Of a stretch of DNA of 64,000 nucleotides, positions 32,617 through 40,872 are shown piece after piece. The position numbers and the translations under genes were made by a program. Position 1 is the stretch's first letter, and each line of letters begins with the position of its first letter. Below the pieces are notes generated by a model, which did no database searches, was not told the origin of the DNA, and saw nothing but the letters and a program-made list of their open reading frames with translations. The DNA is from Candidatus Leptovillus affinis (GTDB lineage: Bacteria > Chloroflexota > Anaerolineae > Promineifilales > Promineifilaceae), in NCBI GenBank assembly GCA_016705235.1, contig JADIYP010000001.1, forward strand, positions 1,116,001 through 1,180,000, written 5' to 3'.

Positions 32617-34718
32617 ACGCTGCCCGTTACGCCACCTACACGCTGGACACGGTTTATGTCAATTTTGACGTGCGCATTGAAGATGCGGGAACCAAACGGC
32701 AGGCGTATGCCGTGCGTGTGCTGGCGTCGCCTGCCGGAGAAATGCGCCCCAAGATCGTGTATGACGGCGATTCGCTGGCCAGGCGCATTGTGGATGAACT
32801 GCGCCGCATCCATCAGGGCACGCCGCGCCAGCCGATTGGCGTGGATTTGTTTGAAACCTTTTTGAAGGGCGAGGTGGAGTCGCTGTTTCGCGCCGCCTAT
32901 GAGCAGGCGCAGCGGGCGGGCAATCGCCTGCGCCTGCGGCTGTCGCTGGGCGATGCGGATCTGGCGGCGCTGCCCTGGGAATGGTTGTATACCAAGGACC
33001 TGGGCTTTTTAGCGCAGCGTGAGGATATTTCGGTGGTGCGTTATGTGGCGCAAACGGCCGTTTTCCGTACCCGCGCCAATCCCCAGCCCATCGAAACGCT
33101 GCTGGCCGTGGCCAATCCCACCAGCGAAGCGCCCTGGGATGCCGAAAAACTCGTTCATCAGGTCCAGTCGGCGCTGTCTGGCTTGTCGGGCAAGGTGGAT
33201 TTATCTGTTGTGCAGTCTGTCAGCCGCCGGGCGCTGCAAGCGCGGCTGGATGGCGGCCCGGTGCATGTTTTGCATCTGGCGGCGTCGGCGGCCAACGTCC
33301 AGGGCGAGCTGCGGTGGGCGCTGGACGACGACGCCGGGCAGCTTTGGTTGGCGTCTGCGGCTGAGTTGGCGGCGTTGCTGAAAGGGAACGAATTGGCGCT
33401 GGTAATGGTAACGGCCGTCAACGCTGAACAATGGTCGCCTGTTTTGCTGGCAGCCCAAAAACTGGTCGAGGCAGGCGTTCCGGCGGTGTTGGTCTGGCCG
33501 TCGCCTGTGCCGGACGACCTCCTGGTTGGGTTGCTGGCCGCCTTTTACGAATCGCTGGCGCAGGGCGCGTGGCTGGATACGGCCGTGTCCGATATGCGCC
33601 GCGCCGCCCTGAGCCGGACCGAAGGCCAGGAATCCGGCCCAGACCTGGCCCTGTTTACCAGCACGGAGCACGGCAATGTGTGGCGCAGCGAGTTAACGGC
33701 CGTTGACCTCTACGAAGCGTTGACCGAAAACTTCACCCTGAATGATTTGCAGGAGCTGTGTTTTGGCCTGCAAATCGATTTCAACAGCCTGGAAGGGGAA
33801 GGCCGGCGTGGCAAAATGGTGAGTTTGGTAAAGTTGTCTCAGCGCGAAGATCGCTTTCAGGAATTAGCCCTGGCCATTTTGGATGCCCGCCCCAACGTTA
33901 ATTTTGCTTACCGGTCGCAAAAAGAAGCCCCAGTTCCCTCGACTGCGGCCAGCCCGGACACCCTGGCGCAGTGGTTGGTGACGTTGTTCAATCTGGAAGA
34001 AATCCAGATTTTGTGCCTGAAGTTGCAGCTTGCCTATGACGATTTGGCTGGCAGCCGCAAAAGCGATACGGTGCAGAATTTGGTGTCGTTGATGGCGCGT
34101 AACGGCCGTTTGCCAGATTTAGAAGCCGCTGTTGTGCAGGAACGGCCGTTCCTGGCTGCGCCACCACCCGCCCAATCGGCTCAGGAATCATTAGAAATAG
34201 ATCCCATCACCCTTTACCGGCAAATCGCCGAATCGTTTAATTTGCAAGAGATCGAAGCCCTGGCTGCCCAGATAGGCATCCAGTACGACGATCTGGCCGG
34301 TAATACCTCCAGGCAGAAAGCGCGTGAACTGGTGTTGTATATGCAGCGGCACGGCCGTTTGTCTGAATTGTTAGAAGCAGTGCAGCAGTTGCAGCCAGTG
34401 ACTGAAAAATCTGCGGCCATTAGTTTCAACGTTAGCCAGGCGACAAACGACGCGCCAATGGTTACTTTTGGCCCAAACCAGCCAGACGCGAAAGAAGTAG
34501 CTGCCCTGTTGGAGGAAACGTTTAGTTTGGATGAGTTAAAAACCTTGTCTTTTGAGCTGCAAATTGATTTTGAAAATTTAGAGGGAAGCACGAAAGCCGC
34601 CAAAGGACGGTCTCTCGTGGAAATGGCGCAAGATCAAAATCGTTTGAGCGACCTGATAAACACGGTGGGCACAAATAGACCCGGCATTGGCCGAGGTGAT
34701 TTTTCGGAGGCTGCATGA
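32526..34718 (+). CDS. Degenerate CHAT-like domain with four tandem EAD7-like domains, C-terminal part of the hub protein
   Basis: Nominal GTG start at 32526, but the frame is open upstream and reads as a direct continuation of the STAND domain (C-I-V-D-V ... R-L-R-F-L-F-T-T-H). A CHAT-like fold follows (about residues 45-385): A-L-P-W-E-W-L is conserved, but the His motif is L-H-L-A-A-S-A-A and the Cys motif V-M-V-T-A-V-N-A, so both catalytic residues are lost. Four EAD7-like repeats begin near residues 391, 476, 558 and 653, sharing F-[ST/N]-L-x-[ED]-[LI]-x-x-L, a [DY]-[FY/D]-[DEN]-x-L-x-G turn, and a G/N-R-[LF]-x-[DE]-L end. These can bind the single EAD of the protease at 24788. The stop overlaps the nuclease ATG as ATGA. 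Confidence 0.8.
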   Translation: MDVCLRLQTAVPRLRFLFTTHLSSEVRDLLNAARYATYTLDTVYVNFDVRIEDAGTKRQAYAVRVLASPAGEMRPKIVYDGDSLARRIVDELRRIHQGTPRQPIGVDLFETFLKGEVESLFRAAYEQAQRAGNRLRLRLSLGDADLAALPWEWLYTKDLGFLAQREDISVVRYVAQTAVFRTRANPQPIETLLAVANPTSEAPWDAEKLVHQVQSALSGLSGKVDLSVVQSVSRRALQARLDGGPVHVLHLAASAANVQGELRWALDDDAGQLWLASAAELAALLKGNELALVMVTAVNAEQWSPVLLAAQKLVEAGVPAVLVWPSPVPDDLLVGLLAAFYESLAQGAWLDTAVSDMRRAALSRTEGQESGPDLALFTSTEHGNVWRSELTAVDLYEALTENFTLNDLQELCFGLQIDFNSLEGEGRRGKMVSLVKLSQREDRFQELALAILDARPNVNFAYRSQKEAPVPSTAASPDTLAQWLVTLFNLEEIQILCLKLQLAYDDLAGSRKSDTVQNLVSLMARNGRLPDLEAAVVQERPFLAAPPPAQSAQESLEIDPITLYRQIAESFNLQEIEALAAQIGIQYDDLAGNTSRQKARELVLYMQRHGRLSELLEAVQQLQPVTEKSAAISFNVSQATNDAPMVTFGPNQPDAKEVAALLEETFSLDELKTLSFELQIDFENLEGSTKAAKGRSLVEMAQDQNRLSDLINTVGTNRPGIGRGDFSEAA

Positions 34719-35533
34719 GCCAATCACTCTTGTTGAGTCAGGGCAAATTGGAGGCGTTTCTGGCCTGCCGTCGCCGTTTCTACCTGCGGAGTTTGCGCCG
34801 CCTGCCCTGGCCGGCCGCGCCGCTGGGAGATGAATCTGAAGAGGCGCTGGCTCGCGGGCAGCAGTTTCATCGGGTGATGGAACGCCACTTTTTAGGCTTG
34901 GGCATAGCGCCGGAAGAAATTGACGACGGCCGTGTACAGCATTGGCAGCGACAGTTTCAGGCCAGCGGCCCGGCCATTCCAGACGGCCAACTGCTCCCAG
35001 AGCATCGGCTCACCGTGCCGGTTGGTCGCCACCTGCTGCTGGGCCGCTTCGACTTGCTTGTTGTGGGAGAGGCAGACGGCCGTGCCTTTGCCCATATTTT
35101 CGATTGGAAGACCGGCAAGGCTCGCCGGGAAGCCGACCTGCGCCAGAATTGGCAAACAAGGCTTTATCTGGCATTGTTGGCGGAAGGCGGCGGCGCGCTG
35201 CGGGCGCAGGGTGGGAACGGCCGTTCCCTTTCCCCCGACCGCGTCAGCATCACCTACTGGTACGCCGCCGAGCCAGACACGCCGCGCACCATTCGCTACA
35301 CATCCGCCTGGCACGCGCAAAACTGGGCCGACATTCAAGCCATCGTGGCCCAGATAGACGCCGCCCTGTCCCAGGACAACTGGCCGCTGACCGACGATTG
35401 GGACGAATGCCGCCGCTGCGCCTACCAGGTTTACTGCGGCCGTCAGACCGCCGGGCATGACCCCCTTACCGCCACGGAGGAAGAGGAAAGCGACGAACTG
35501 ACTGACCTTTCTTTGGAGCCGCAAACGCCCTGA
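34715..35533 (+). CDS. PD-(D/E)XK nuclease of the RecB/Cas4 type with an Fe-S cysteine set
   Basis: 272 residues. The catalytic core has G-R-F-D (Asp113), then F-D-W-K-T-G-K (Asp130, Lys132) and a Q-T-R-L-Y-L-A-L-L motif IV-like helix (Q147). Four cysteines, C18 near the N-terminus and C232-x2-C235-x5-C241, match the Fe-S-binding arrangement of Cas4 and AddB. Family members have 5'-3' exonuclease or related DNA end-processing activity. No CRISPR or cas genes are nearby. The ATG overlaps the stop of the EAD hub gene (ATGA), so it is translationally coupled to the CHAT/STAND locus. The last ~25 residues are an acidic tail. A role as a nucleic-acid-cleaving arm of the system is possible, but co-occurrence could be accidental. 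Confidence 0.85.
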   Translation: MSQSLLLSQGKLEAFLACRRRFYLRSLRRLPWPAAPLGDESEEALARGQQFHRVMERHFLGLGIAPEEIDDGRVQHWQRQFQASGPAIPDGQLLPEHRLTVPVGRHLLLGRFDLLVVGEADGRAFAHIFDWKTGKARREADLRQNWQTRLYLALLAEGGGALRAQGGNGRSLSPDRVSITYWYAAEPDTPRTIRYTSAWHAQNWADIQAIVAQIDAALSQDNWPLTDDWDECRRCAYQVYCGRQTAGHDPLTATEEEESDELTDLSLEPQTP

Positions 35534-35553
35534 CGGCGGAAGCGATCATACCC

Positions 35554-36735
35554 ATGGATCTGAACGCATTGCATTGGTTACTGTCGCCGGAGGGGCAATG
35601 GGTGATGGCGAACACGGCCGTTCAGCCGCTTACGCCGCAAACCCATCTGCAAATTGCCGCCCAGCTTCGCGGCCAGATTGCCCCGGAACTGGCTCAGGCC
35701 GTGCTGGAAACGCTGCTGCTGCGCCAGAAGGCTGTGGGCAAATTCAGCCGCGCGGCGGCGATGTATTTTACCCGCGCGGCCTTAGAGCAGGCTTCCGGTG
35801 AGAGCATTGCCGCTTATCGGGCGCGGCGTTTTGCTGCTTTGGGCGCGGCGCGCGTGGCCGATTTGGGCTGCGGCATTGGCGGCGACGCATTGGCCTTGGG
35901 GCAAACGGCCGTTGTCATCGGCGTGGATTTAGACCCGGTGCGGCTGGCGATGGCCCGGGAGAATGTGCGGGTATATGCCGGCGACGGCCGTTTTCATCCC
36001 CTCCAGGCCGATTTGCGCCAACTGGTCCCGCTGCCGGTAGACGCGCTGTTTTTTGACCCGGCGCGGCGCGATGCGCACGGCCGTCGCCTGTTTTCCGTCC
36101 ATGATTATCAGCCGCCGCTCAGCCTGATCGATGGCTGGCGAGCGAAGGTGGCGGCAACGGCCGTTAAAATCAGCCCCGGCGTCGATTATGCCGAGCTGCC
36201 GCCAGAGGCCGAGGTTGAGTTTATTTCGGTCGATGGCGAAGTGAAAGAAGGCGTGCTTTGGTTTGGTCCGCTGCATTCCGGCGCAGAACGGCGAGCGACG
36301 CTGCTGCCAGATGGGGCTACATTGACCTGTGGAGCGGGTGAGCCGGTAGAAGTGACAGCGCCGCAAGGGTATCTGTATGAGCCAGATGGGGCGGTGATTC
36401 GGGCGCATTTGGTGGAGGAATTGGCGCGTGTGTTGGGGGCGACCAAAATAGACGAGGAGATTGCGTATGTAACGGCCGTTACCCCCCAAAAAACCCCCTT
36501 TGCCCGTTGTTTTGCCATTGATGACGCCTTTCCATTTCAGTTAAAGCGGCTGCGCCACTATTTACGTCAGCGACAGGTTGGGCAGGTGATCATTAAAAAG
36601 CGCGGCTCGCCGCTGGAGCCGGAATGGTTGCAACGGCAGCTTCGGCTGCGCGGCGATGAAGAGCGGATTTTGTTTTTGACGCATGTTCAGGGGAAAGCGA
36701 GTGTGTTGGTGGGACGGCCGTGCGAAGACCTGTAG
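35554..36735 (+). CDS. Class I SAM-dependent methyltransferase-like protein with DPARR motif and THUMP-like C-terminus
   Basis: 393 residues. SAM motif I V-A-D-L-G-C-G-I-G-G-D (101-111), motif II V-I-G-V-D-L-D-P-V-R, and a catalytic-loop position F-F-D-P-A-R-R (166-172), which marks a conserved but poorly characterised family often labelled THUMP-like methyltransferases. The N-terminal ~75 residues are helical, with K-A-V-G-K-F near residue 60. The C-terminal ~80 residues (V-I-I-K-K-R-G-S ... L-F-L-T-H-V-Q-G-K) form the THUMP-like part and suggest an RNA substrate. It starts 20 bp after the nuclease gene and ends the plus-strand run. It may be an unrelated housekeeping gene that shares the transcript. 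Confidence 0.8.
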   Translation: MDLNALHWLLSPEGQWVMANTAVQPLTPQTHLQIAAQLRGQIAPELAQAVLETLLLRQKAVGKFSRAAAMYFTRAALEQASGESIAAYRARRFAALGAARVADLGCGIGGDALALGQTAVVIGVDLDPVRLAMARENVRVYAGDGRFHPLQADLRQLVPLPVDALFFDPARRDAHGRRLFSVHDYQPPLSLIDGWRAKVAATAVKISPGVDYAELPPEAEVEFISVDGEVKEGVLWFGPLHSGAERRATLLPDGATLTCGAGEPVEVTAPQGYLYEPDGAVIRAHLVEELARVLGATKIDEEIAYVTAVTPQKTPFARCFAIDDAFPFQLKRLRHYLRQRQVGQVIIKKRGSPLEPEWLQRQLRLRGDEERILFLTHVQGKASVLVGRPCEDL

Positions 36736-36777
36736 ATCATAGATTCAAATCCAGTAATTATTCGGGCTTCTCCAGGG

Positions 36778-36835
36778 AGACCCTAAGGAGTTGAGTGCCA
36801 AAAGGTCTAACTTCAAGAGCAAACCTTTAGGGTCT
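36778..36835. repeat. Family A palindromic repeat, copy 5
   Basis: AGACCCTAAGG (36778-36788) faces AAACCTTTAGGGTCT (36821-36835), with the shared GAGCAAACC junction. It lies 43 bp after the methyltransferase stop, between convergent genes. Confidence 0.75.
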
Positions 36836-36847
36836 TGTACAAACAAA

Positions 36848-36870
36848 AAGAGGGCCGCAGCCCTCTTCTC
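36848..36870. terminator. Hairpin between convergent genes
   Basis: AAAAAGAGGGC-CGCA-GCCCTCTTCT gives an 8-9 bp GC-rich stem. On the minus strand it is followed by TTTTTGTTTG, so it mainly terminates the long signalling operon ending at 36916. Confidence 0.65.
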
Positions 36871-36915
36871 CATCTGTAAAACTTTTTGCGACAGCGCGTT
36901 GACTAAACAAAGCGG

Positions 36916-37296
36916 CTAATCATTGTTCAGATAAGTGCGCATTACTTCGCGCAGCTTCCGAATATCCAATGGTTTTGGCAGATAATCGTCGCAGCCAGCT
37001 TCAAGACAACGCTCCCGATCCCCAACCAATACCTGTGCCGTCGTCGCTATAAGGGGGATAGGCGCAAGACGTTCGTTTGCCTTGAAGCGGCGGGCCAGCT
37101 CCAGCCCGTCGATACCCGGAAGGTTGATATCCAGCAGAATGATGTCGGGCTCCATCGTTTCCAATATGGAAATGGCTTTGGGACCATCTTCTGCGCGGAT
37201 CAATTCGTGCCCCTCGGCCTCGACAATGCGCGATACCAAAAGCATGTTAACCGGATTGTCTTCTACGCAAAGTACTTGTTTTCGTTCATTTGGCAT
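36916..37296 (-). CDS. Stand-alone CheY-like response regulator
   Basis: 126 residues comprising only a receiver domain. Acidic pocket E12-D13, phospho-acceptor D56 (L-L-D-I-N-L-P), switch Thr in I-A-T-T-A and Lys108 (L-P-K-P-L-D) are all present. No output domain. It is the last gene of the minus-strand signalling operon, 87 bp after the kinase gene, and is the obvious phosphorylation target of that kinase. The output must be through protein contact, as in CheY/DivK-like regulators. Start ATG at 37294-37296; the upstream ribosome site is weak. Confidence 0.9.
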   Translation of the reverse strand: MPNERKQVLCVEDNPVNMLLVSRIVEAEGHELIRAEDGPKAISILETMEPDIILLDINLPGIDGLELARRFKANERLAPIPLIATTAQVLVGDRERCLEAGCDDYLPKPLDIRKLREVMRTYLNND

Positions 37297-37383
37297 AACA
37301 ATATCTGATTTTGAACCTCGTTAAAATAAGTCATCTCCAAGATTTTAACAGGTATCTGAAATTTGTGAAAATCCTCATCTAAA

Positions 37384-40300
37384 TTAGCCCAACTGAGAGG
37401 TGTCTCGGCGGCGACGAATATGCTGCGCGTTGGGAATAGTAAACCAGAATGTGCTGCCCCTGCCAACGCTGCTTTCAATCCAGATTTCTCCGCCATGCAG
37501 TTCGATTAATTTCTTGGTGATGGGCATGCCCAGGCCGGTGCCGCCAACGCTGCGGTTCAGGTTGCCATCTATTTGACGGAATTGTTCAAAGACAATATGG
37601 ACGTTTTCCTCTTTGATGCCAATGCCTGTGTCTTCGATGGAGACCAACAAATTATTGTTTTGCATCTGCATATTCAGAGCGACGTGTCCTTTTTCGGTAA
37701 ATTTAATGGCGTTCCCGATGATGTTCCACATGACCTGGCGTAAGCGGGTGCGGTCAGCTTCGACAATATCCACATCATCGCCGATGTTGCAGTATAGTTG
37801 CAGATTTTTCGTTTCCGCCAGGGGCGCGGCCGTGGCAATGACATCGTTGGCCATCTGGCGCATGTCGATTTCTTCGTAACGCAGTTCCATGCGGCCGGCT
37901 TCGATTTTGGACATGTCTAGAATGTCGCCAATCAGTTCGCGCAGATGCCGGCCGCTGTCGCGGATCAGCCGGACGTCTTCTTCCATGCGCTCGTTCAGGT
38001 CTCCATCCAGCCCTTCCAGTAACACATCGGCAAAGCCGATAATGGAGTTGAGCGGTGTGCGCAGTTCGTGGCTCATGCTGGCCAGGAATTCGGACTTGAG
38101 GCGGTCTACTTCGCGTAATTTCTCAGATGCGGCGACCTGCTCCGCAAACAAGGTGGCGTTTTGCACGGCGACGGCGATCTGTGAGGCGAGGGTGCGGTGG
38201 ATATTGATGTCTTCCTCGGAGAAGTAGTCGATCTGGTCTGACTGCAAGTCCAGGATACCTACGAGGTGATCGCCGACGATCATGGGGACGGCCAATTCAG
38301 CCCGTGTGTGGGGCAGCAGCGGGTTGGGTAAAAAGTCTACGATTTTACGCACGTCGTTTTCGACGATGCCGCCGCGTGTGCGGGCGGCGCGAGCTACCAG
38401 GGATTCGGCGTTCAGATCGATTTCGCGGCCTTCCAGAGTCATAAGTCGCCCTACCTGGTCGGCTCCGGCGCGGAGGACAAGGCGGTTACGGAATTCATCT
38501 AGCAGATAAACATGTGTATGGTAAAGGTTAAAACTGGCTTTGGTAAGGTCTACTACTGCCTGGAGCAAGGCATCTACTTCCAGCATGGTGGAGGCGGCGG
38601 TGCTTACCTGGGCGACTGTTTCCAGTTGGGTGGAGAGGCGTTCTTGCTCGCTGAGTGAGTCTTGGGTTTGTTCGAAGAGGCGGGCGGCTTCGAGGGCTTC
38701 GGCCACCTGGGAGGAGACAGAACGGATGAATTCCAGGTCATCGTCGGTGAGTGGGTTGTCTTCATCGGCCTGGATGCCGATTTTGCCGATGGCTGCGCCG
38801 CCGAGGACGGTGAGAGGGACTTCCAGGCTGGCGAAGGGGGCGAGTGATGTATCGGTGGGGGTGCTACGGCCGTTATTCTTCTCATTCACAACGGCCGTCG
38901 ACAGCGTAGGGAGAGATAGGACGCCCTGATGGTCAAATTGATACCCGGTGAGTTTCTTTTCCCGCTCGGCGTGATACGCTTCCCAGCCTTCACGGCTCAT
39001 ATAACGTTGGAGCGTAGTAAGTTCATTCATGCGGGCGTCCATTTCTTCGCGCAGGCGCGTACTTTCAATGGCGATGGCAATCTGCCCGCAAAGACCTTCC
39101 AGAACGAGTTGATCGTTGTCGCTAAACGCATTGGATGTGCTGCTCTGAATATCCAGCACGCCCAGAACTTCGCCGCGAAGTTTGATTGGGACGGCAATTT
39201 CACTGCGGGTCTCGGGCAGCAGCGGGTTTGGCCGCCAGTCGGGAGATGTCATCACATTGTCACGCCGGGTGGTAAGGCCGGTTTCGGCCGCAATGCCAAT
39301 CAGGCCAACACCCATGGGCATGGAGTGGTTGATACTCAGCATCTTGGCGCCAATTTCGCCGTAGCCGTAAATCAGCGCGACGGTATCTAAAAATGGATCG
39401 TAGCGGAGCAGTTGGACGTGGTAGAAGTCGTACCCTTCTTTTACCTGGTTGACGACTCGTTGATACAACCCGCTAAGATCGTGCGCGGTGGCGATTTCTT
39501 GGGCAATTTGGATGCTCAGGTTGACTTCGCGGCTGCGAGATTCGAGAGAATTTTGGATGTTGGCGAACAGCCGCGCAGCGCGGAGGGCGATGCTGATTTG
39601 TTCGGCCAGGTTGCGGTAGAACGAGAGTTTGGTTTCGTCGAAGAAGTGTTCGTCTTGGGAGAGGATGGCCATGTTGCCCAGCCATTCGCTGCTGGCTACC
39701 AGCGGCAGGAGGGCAAAGCTGTGGACATTGGAAAAGACGAACATCTTTTTGACGGCGTCGCTTATGCGTTTGTCGGTAGGGACGTCGCCGCTGACGAAGA
39801 TGGTTTCATTGGAGTAGAGTTTGGTAATGGGGGAATCTTTCCAGGGTACGCGTGAGTTTTGGGGCATGAGGCGAATGCCGCTTTGGGCGGCGTTTTGGGC
39901 CTTAACCACATCAACTTGCATGTCGTTGTCGAATTCCATAAAGGTGAGAGAGAAGGCTGCCTGGGGGTAGTAGTCGGCTTTTTGGGCGATGGTTTCCAGG
40001 ATTTCTTGGTCGGTTCTGGCGCTGGCGAGTGTCTGGCTGATTTCTAGTTGGCGGCGGCTGAGGCGGAGAGATTCCTGGACTTGTTCTTCCAGGTGCTTGC
40101 GTTCGGAGATGTCGTCGATTTGCACCAGGAAGTAGGAAAGACGGTTTTGCGCGTCGTAGATGCTGGAGGCGTTGACGTTGGCCCACATGGTGCCGCCATT
40201 TTTGTGCTGGAAGCGGGCTTCGTTGCGGATGGAGGTGACTTCGCCTCGTTGCAACTGCCGGATGAGGCGGGCGTTGATTTTGGCGTCGGCGGGGTGGAGC

Positions 40301-40872
40301 ATGTCGATGAAGCTGGGGGCCATGAATTCTTGATCGGTGTAGCCGAGCATGTCTTGCAGGGGGGTGTTGGTTTGCAGGAAGCGGCCTTCCTGACTGACCA
40401 GCGCCATGCCTGCGGTTGTGTTTTCAAAGGAGCTTCTGAACCGGGTTTCGCTTTCTAGCAGGGAGGTTTCGACCCATTTGCGTTCGGTAATGTCGCGGGC
40501 GAAGACGATGAGCAAGGGGGTTTTTTCGTCCAGGTTAAACCCGCCGACGATTTTTTGGGAGATGGGCACTTCGATGCCGTCACGGCTTTGGTAGACCACT
40601 TCTCCTTGCCAGGAGCCTTCCTGGATGGCGGTGGGGAGGGCTGTTTCTTGTTGGAGTGTTTGGTAGGCTTCGGCGGTTAGATCGACGATGGTGAGGTCGG
40701 CGAGTTCTATTTCGTCCCAGATGCTCATGAGCATACGGCCGTTTTCGTTTATATCTAGTATTTGGCCGTCTGGGGTGATGAGCGCGACGAAGTCGGCGGC
40801 GTTCTCGAGAATTTTTCGGGCCGGTAAGGTATCGATGAAGAACTGCGGGGACAAGCTGGCTGTGTCACTCAT
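37384..40872 (-). CDS. Cytoplasmic PAS-PAS-GAF(n) histidine kinase
   Basis: About 1,162 residues, no membrane segment. Two PAS domains (about 20-135 and 140-260, each ending in D-I-[TS]-E-R-K), a GAF-like region (290-425), a GAF domain with D-F-Y-H-V-Q-L (440-600), an L-x-R-Y-M-S-R-E-G-W module (about 615-745), another GAF with N-L-Y-H-T-H-V-Y-L-L-D (755-905), then HisKA with phospho-acceptor His about 935 (M-S-H-E-L-R-T-P-L-N) and HATPase_c with I-I-G-N-A-I-K-F, D-T-G-I-G-I and G-G-T-G-L-G-M-P-I. It is the only kinase in the minus-strand run from 64 kb. The ATG (40870-40872) has AAAGGAG upstream and overlaps the previous stop by 8 bp. The likely partner is the receiver at 36916. Confidence 0.9.
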   Translation of the reverse strand: MSDTASLSPQFFIDTLPARKILENAADFVALITPDGQILDINENGRMLMSIWDEIELADLTIVDLTAEAYQTLQQETALPTAIQEGSWQGEVVYQSRDGIEVPISQKIVGGFNLDEKTPLLIVFARDITERKWVETSLLESETRFRSSFENTTAGMALVSQEGRFLQTNTPLQDMLGYTDQEFMAPSFIDMLHPADAKINARLIRQLQRGEVTSIRNEARFQHKNGGTMWANVNASSIYDAQNRLSYFLVQIDDISERKHLEEQVQESLRLSRRQLEISQTLASARTDQEILETIAQKADYYPQAAFSLTFMEFDNDMQVDVVKAQNAAQSGIRLMPQNSRVPWKDSPITKLYSNETIFVSGDVPTDKRISDAVKKMFVFSNVHSFALLPLVASSEWLGNMAILSQDEHFFDETKLSFYRNLAEQISIALRAARLFANIQNSLESRSREVNLSIQIAQEIATAHDLSGLYQRVVNQVKEGYDFYHVQLLRYDPFLDTVALIYGYGEIGAKMLSINHSMPMGVGLIGIAAETGLTTRRDNVMTSPDWRPNPLLPETRSEIAVPIKLRGEVLGVLDIQSSTSNAFSDNDQLVLEGLCGQIAIAIESTRLREEMDARMNELTTLQRYMSREGWEAYHAEREKKLTGYQFDHQGVLSLPTLSTAVVNEKNNGRSTPTDTSLAPFASLEVPLTVLGGAAIGKIGIQADEDNPLTDDDLEFIRSVSSQVAEALEAARLFEQTQDSLSEQERLSTQLETVAQVSTAASTMLEVDALLQAVVDLTKASFNLYHTHVYLLDEFRNRLVLRAGADQVGRLMTLEGREIDLNAESLVARAARTRGGIVENDVRKIVDFLPNPLLPHTRAELAVPMIVGDHLVGILDLQSDQIDYFSEEDINIHRTLASQIAVAVQNATLFAEQVAASEKLREVDRLKSEFLASMSHELRTPLNSIIGFADVLLEGLDGDLNERMEEDVRLIRDSGRHLRELIGDILDMSKIEAGRMELRYEEIDMRQMANDVIATAAPLAETKNLQLYCNIGDDVDIVEADRTRLRQVMWNIIGNAIKFTEKGHVALNMQMQNNNLLVSIEDTGIGIKEENVHIVFEQFRQIDGNLNRSVGGTGLGMPITKKLIELHGGEIWIESSVGRGSTFWFTIPNAQHIRRRRDTSQLG

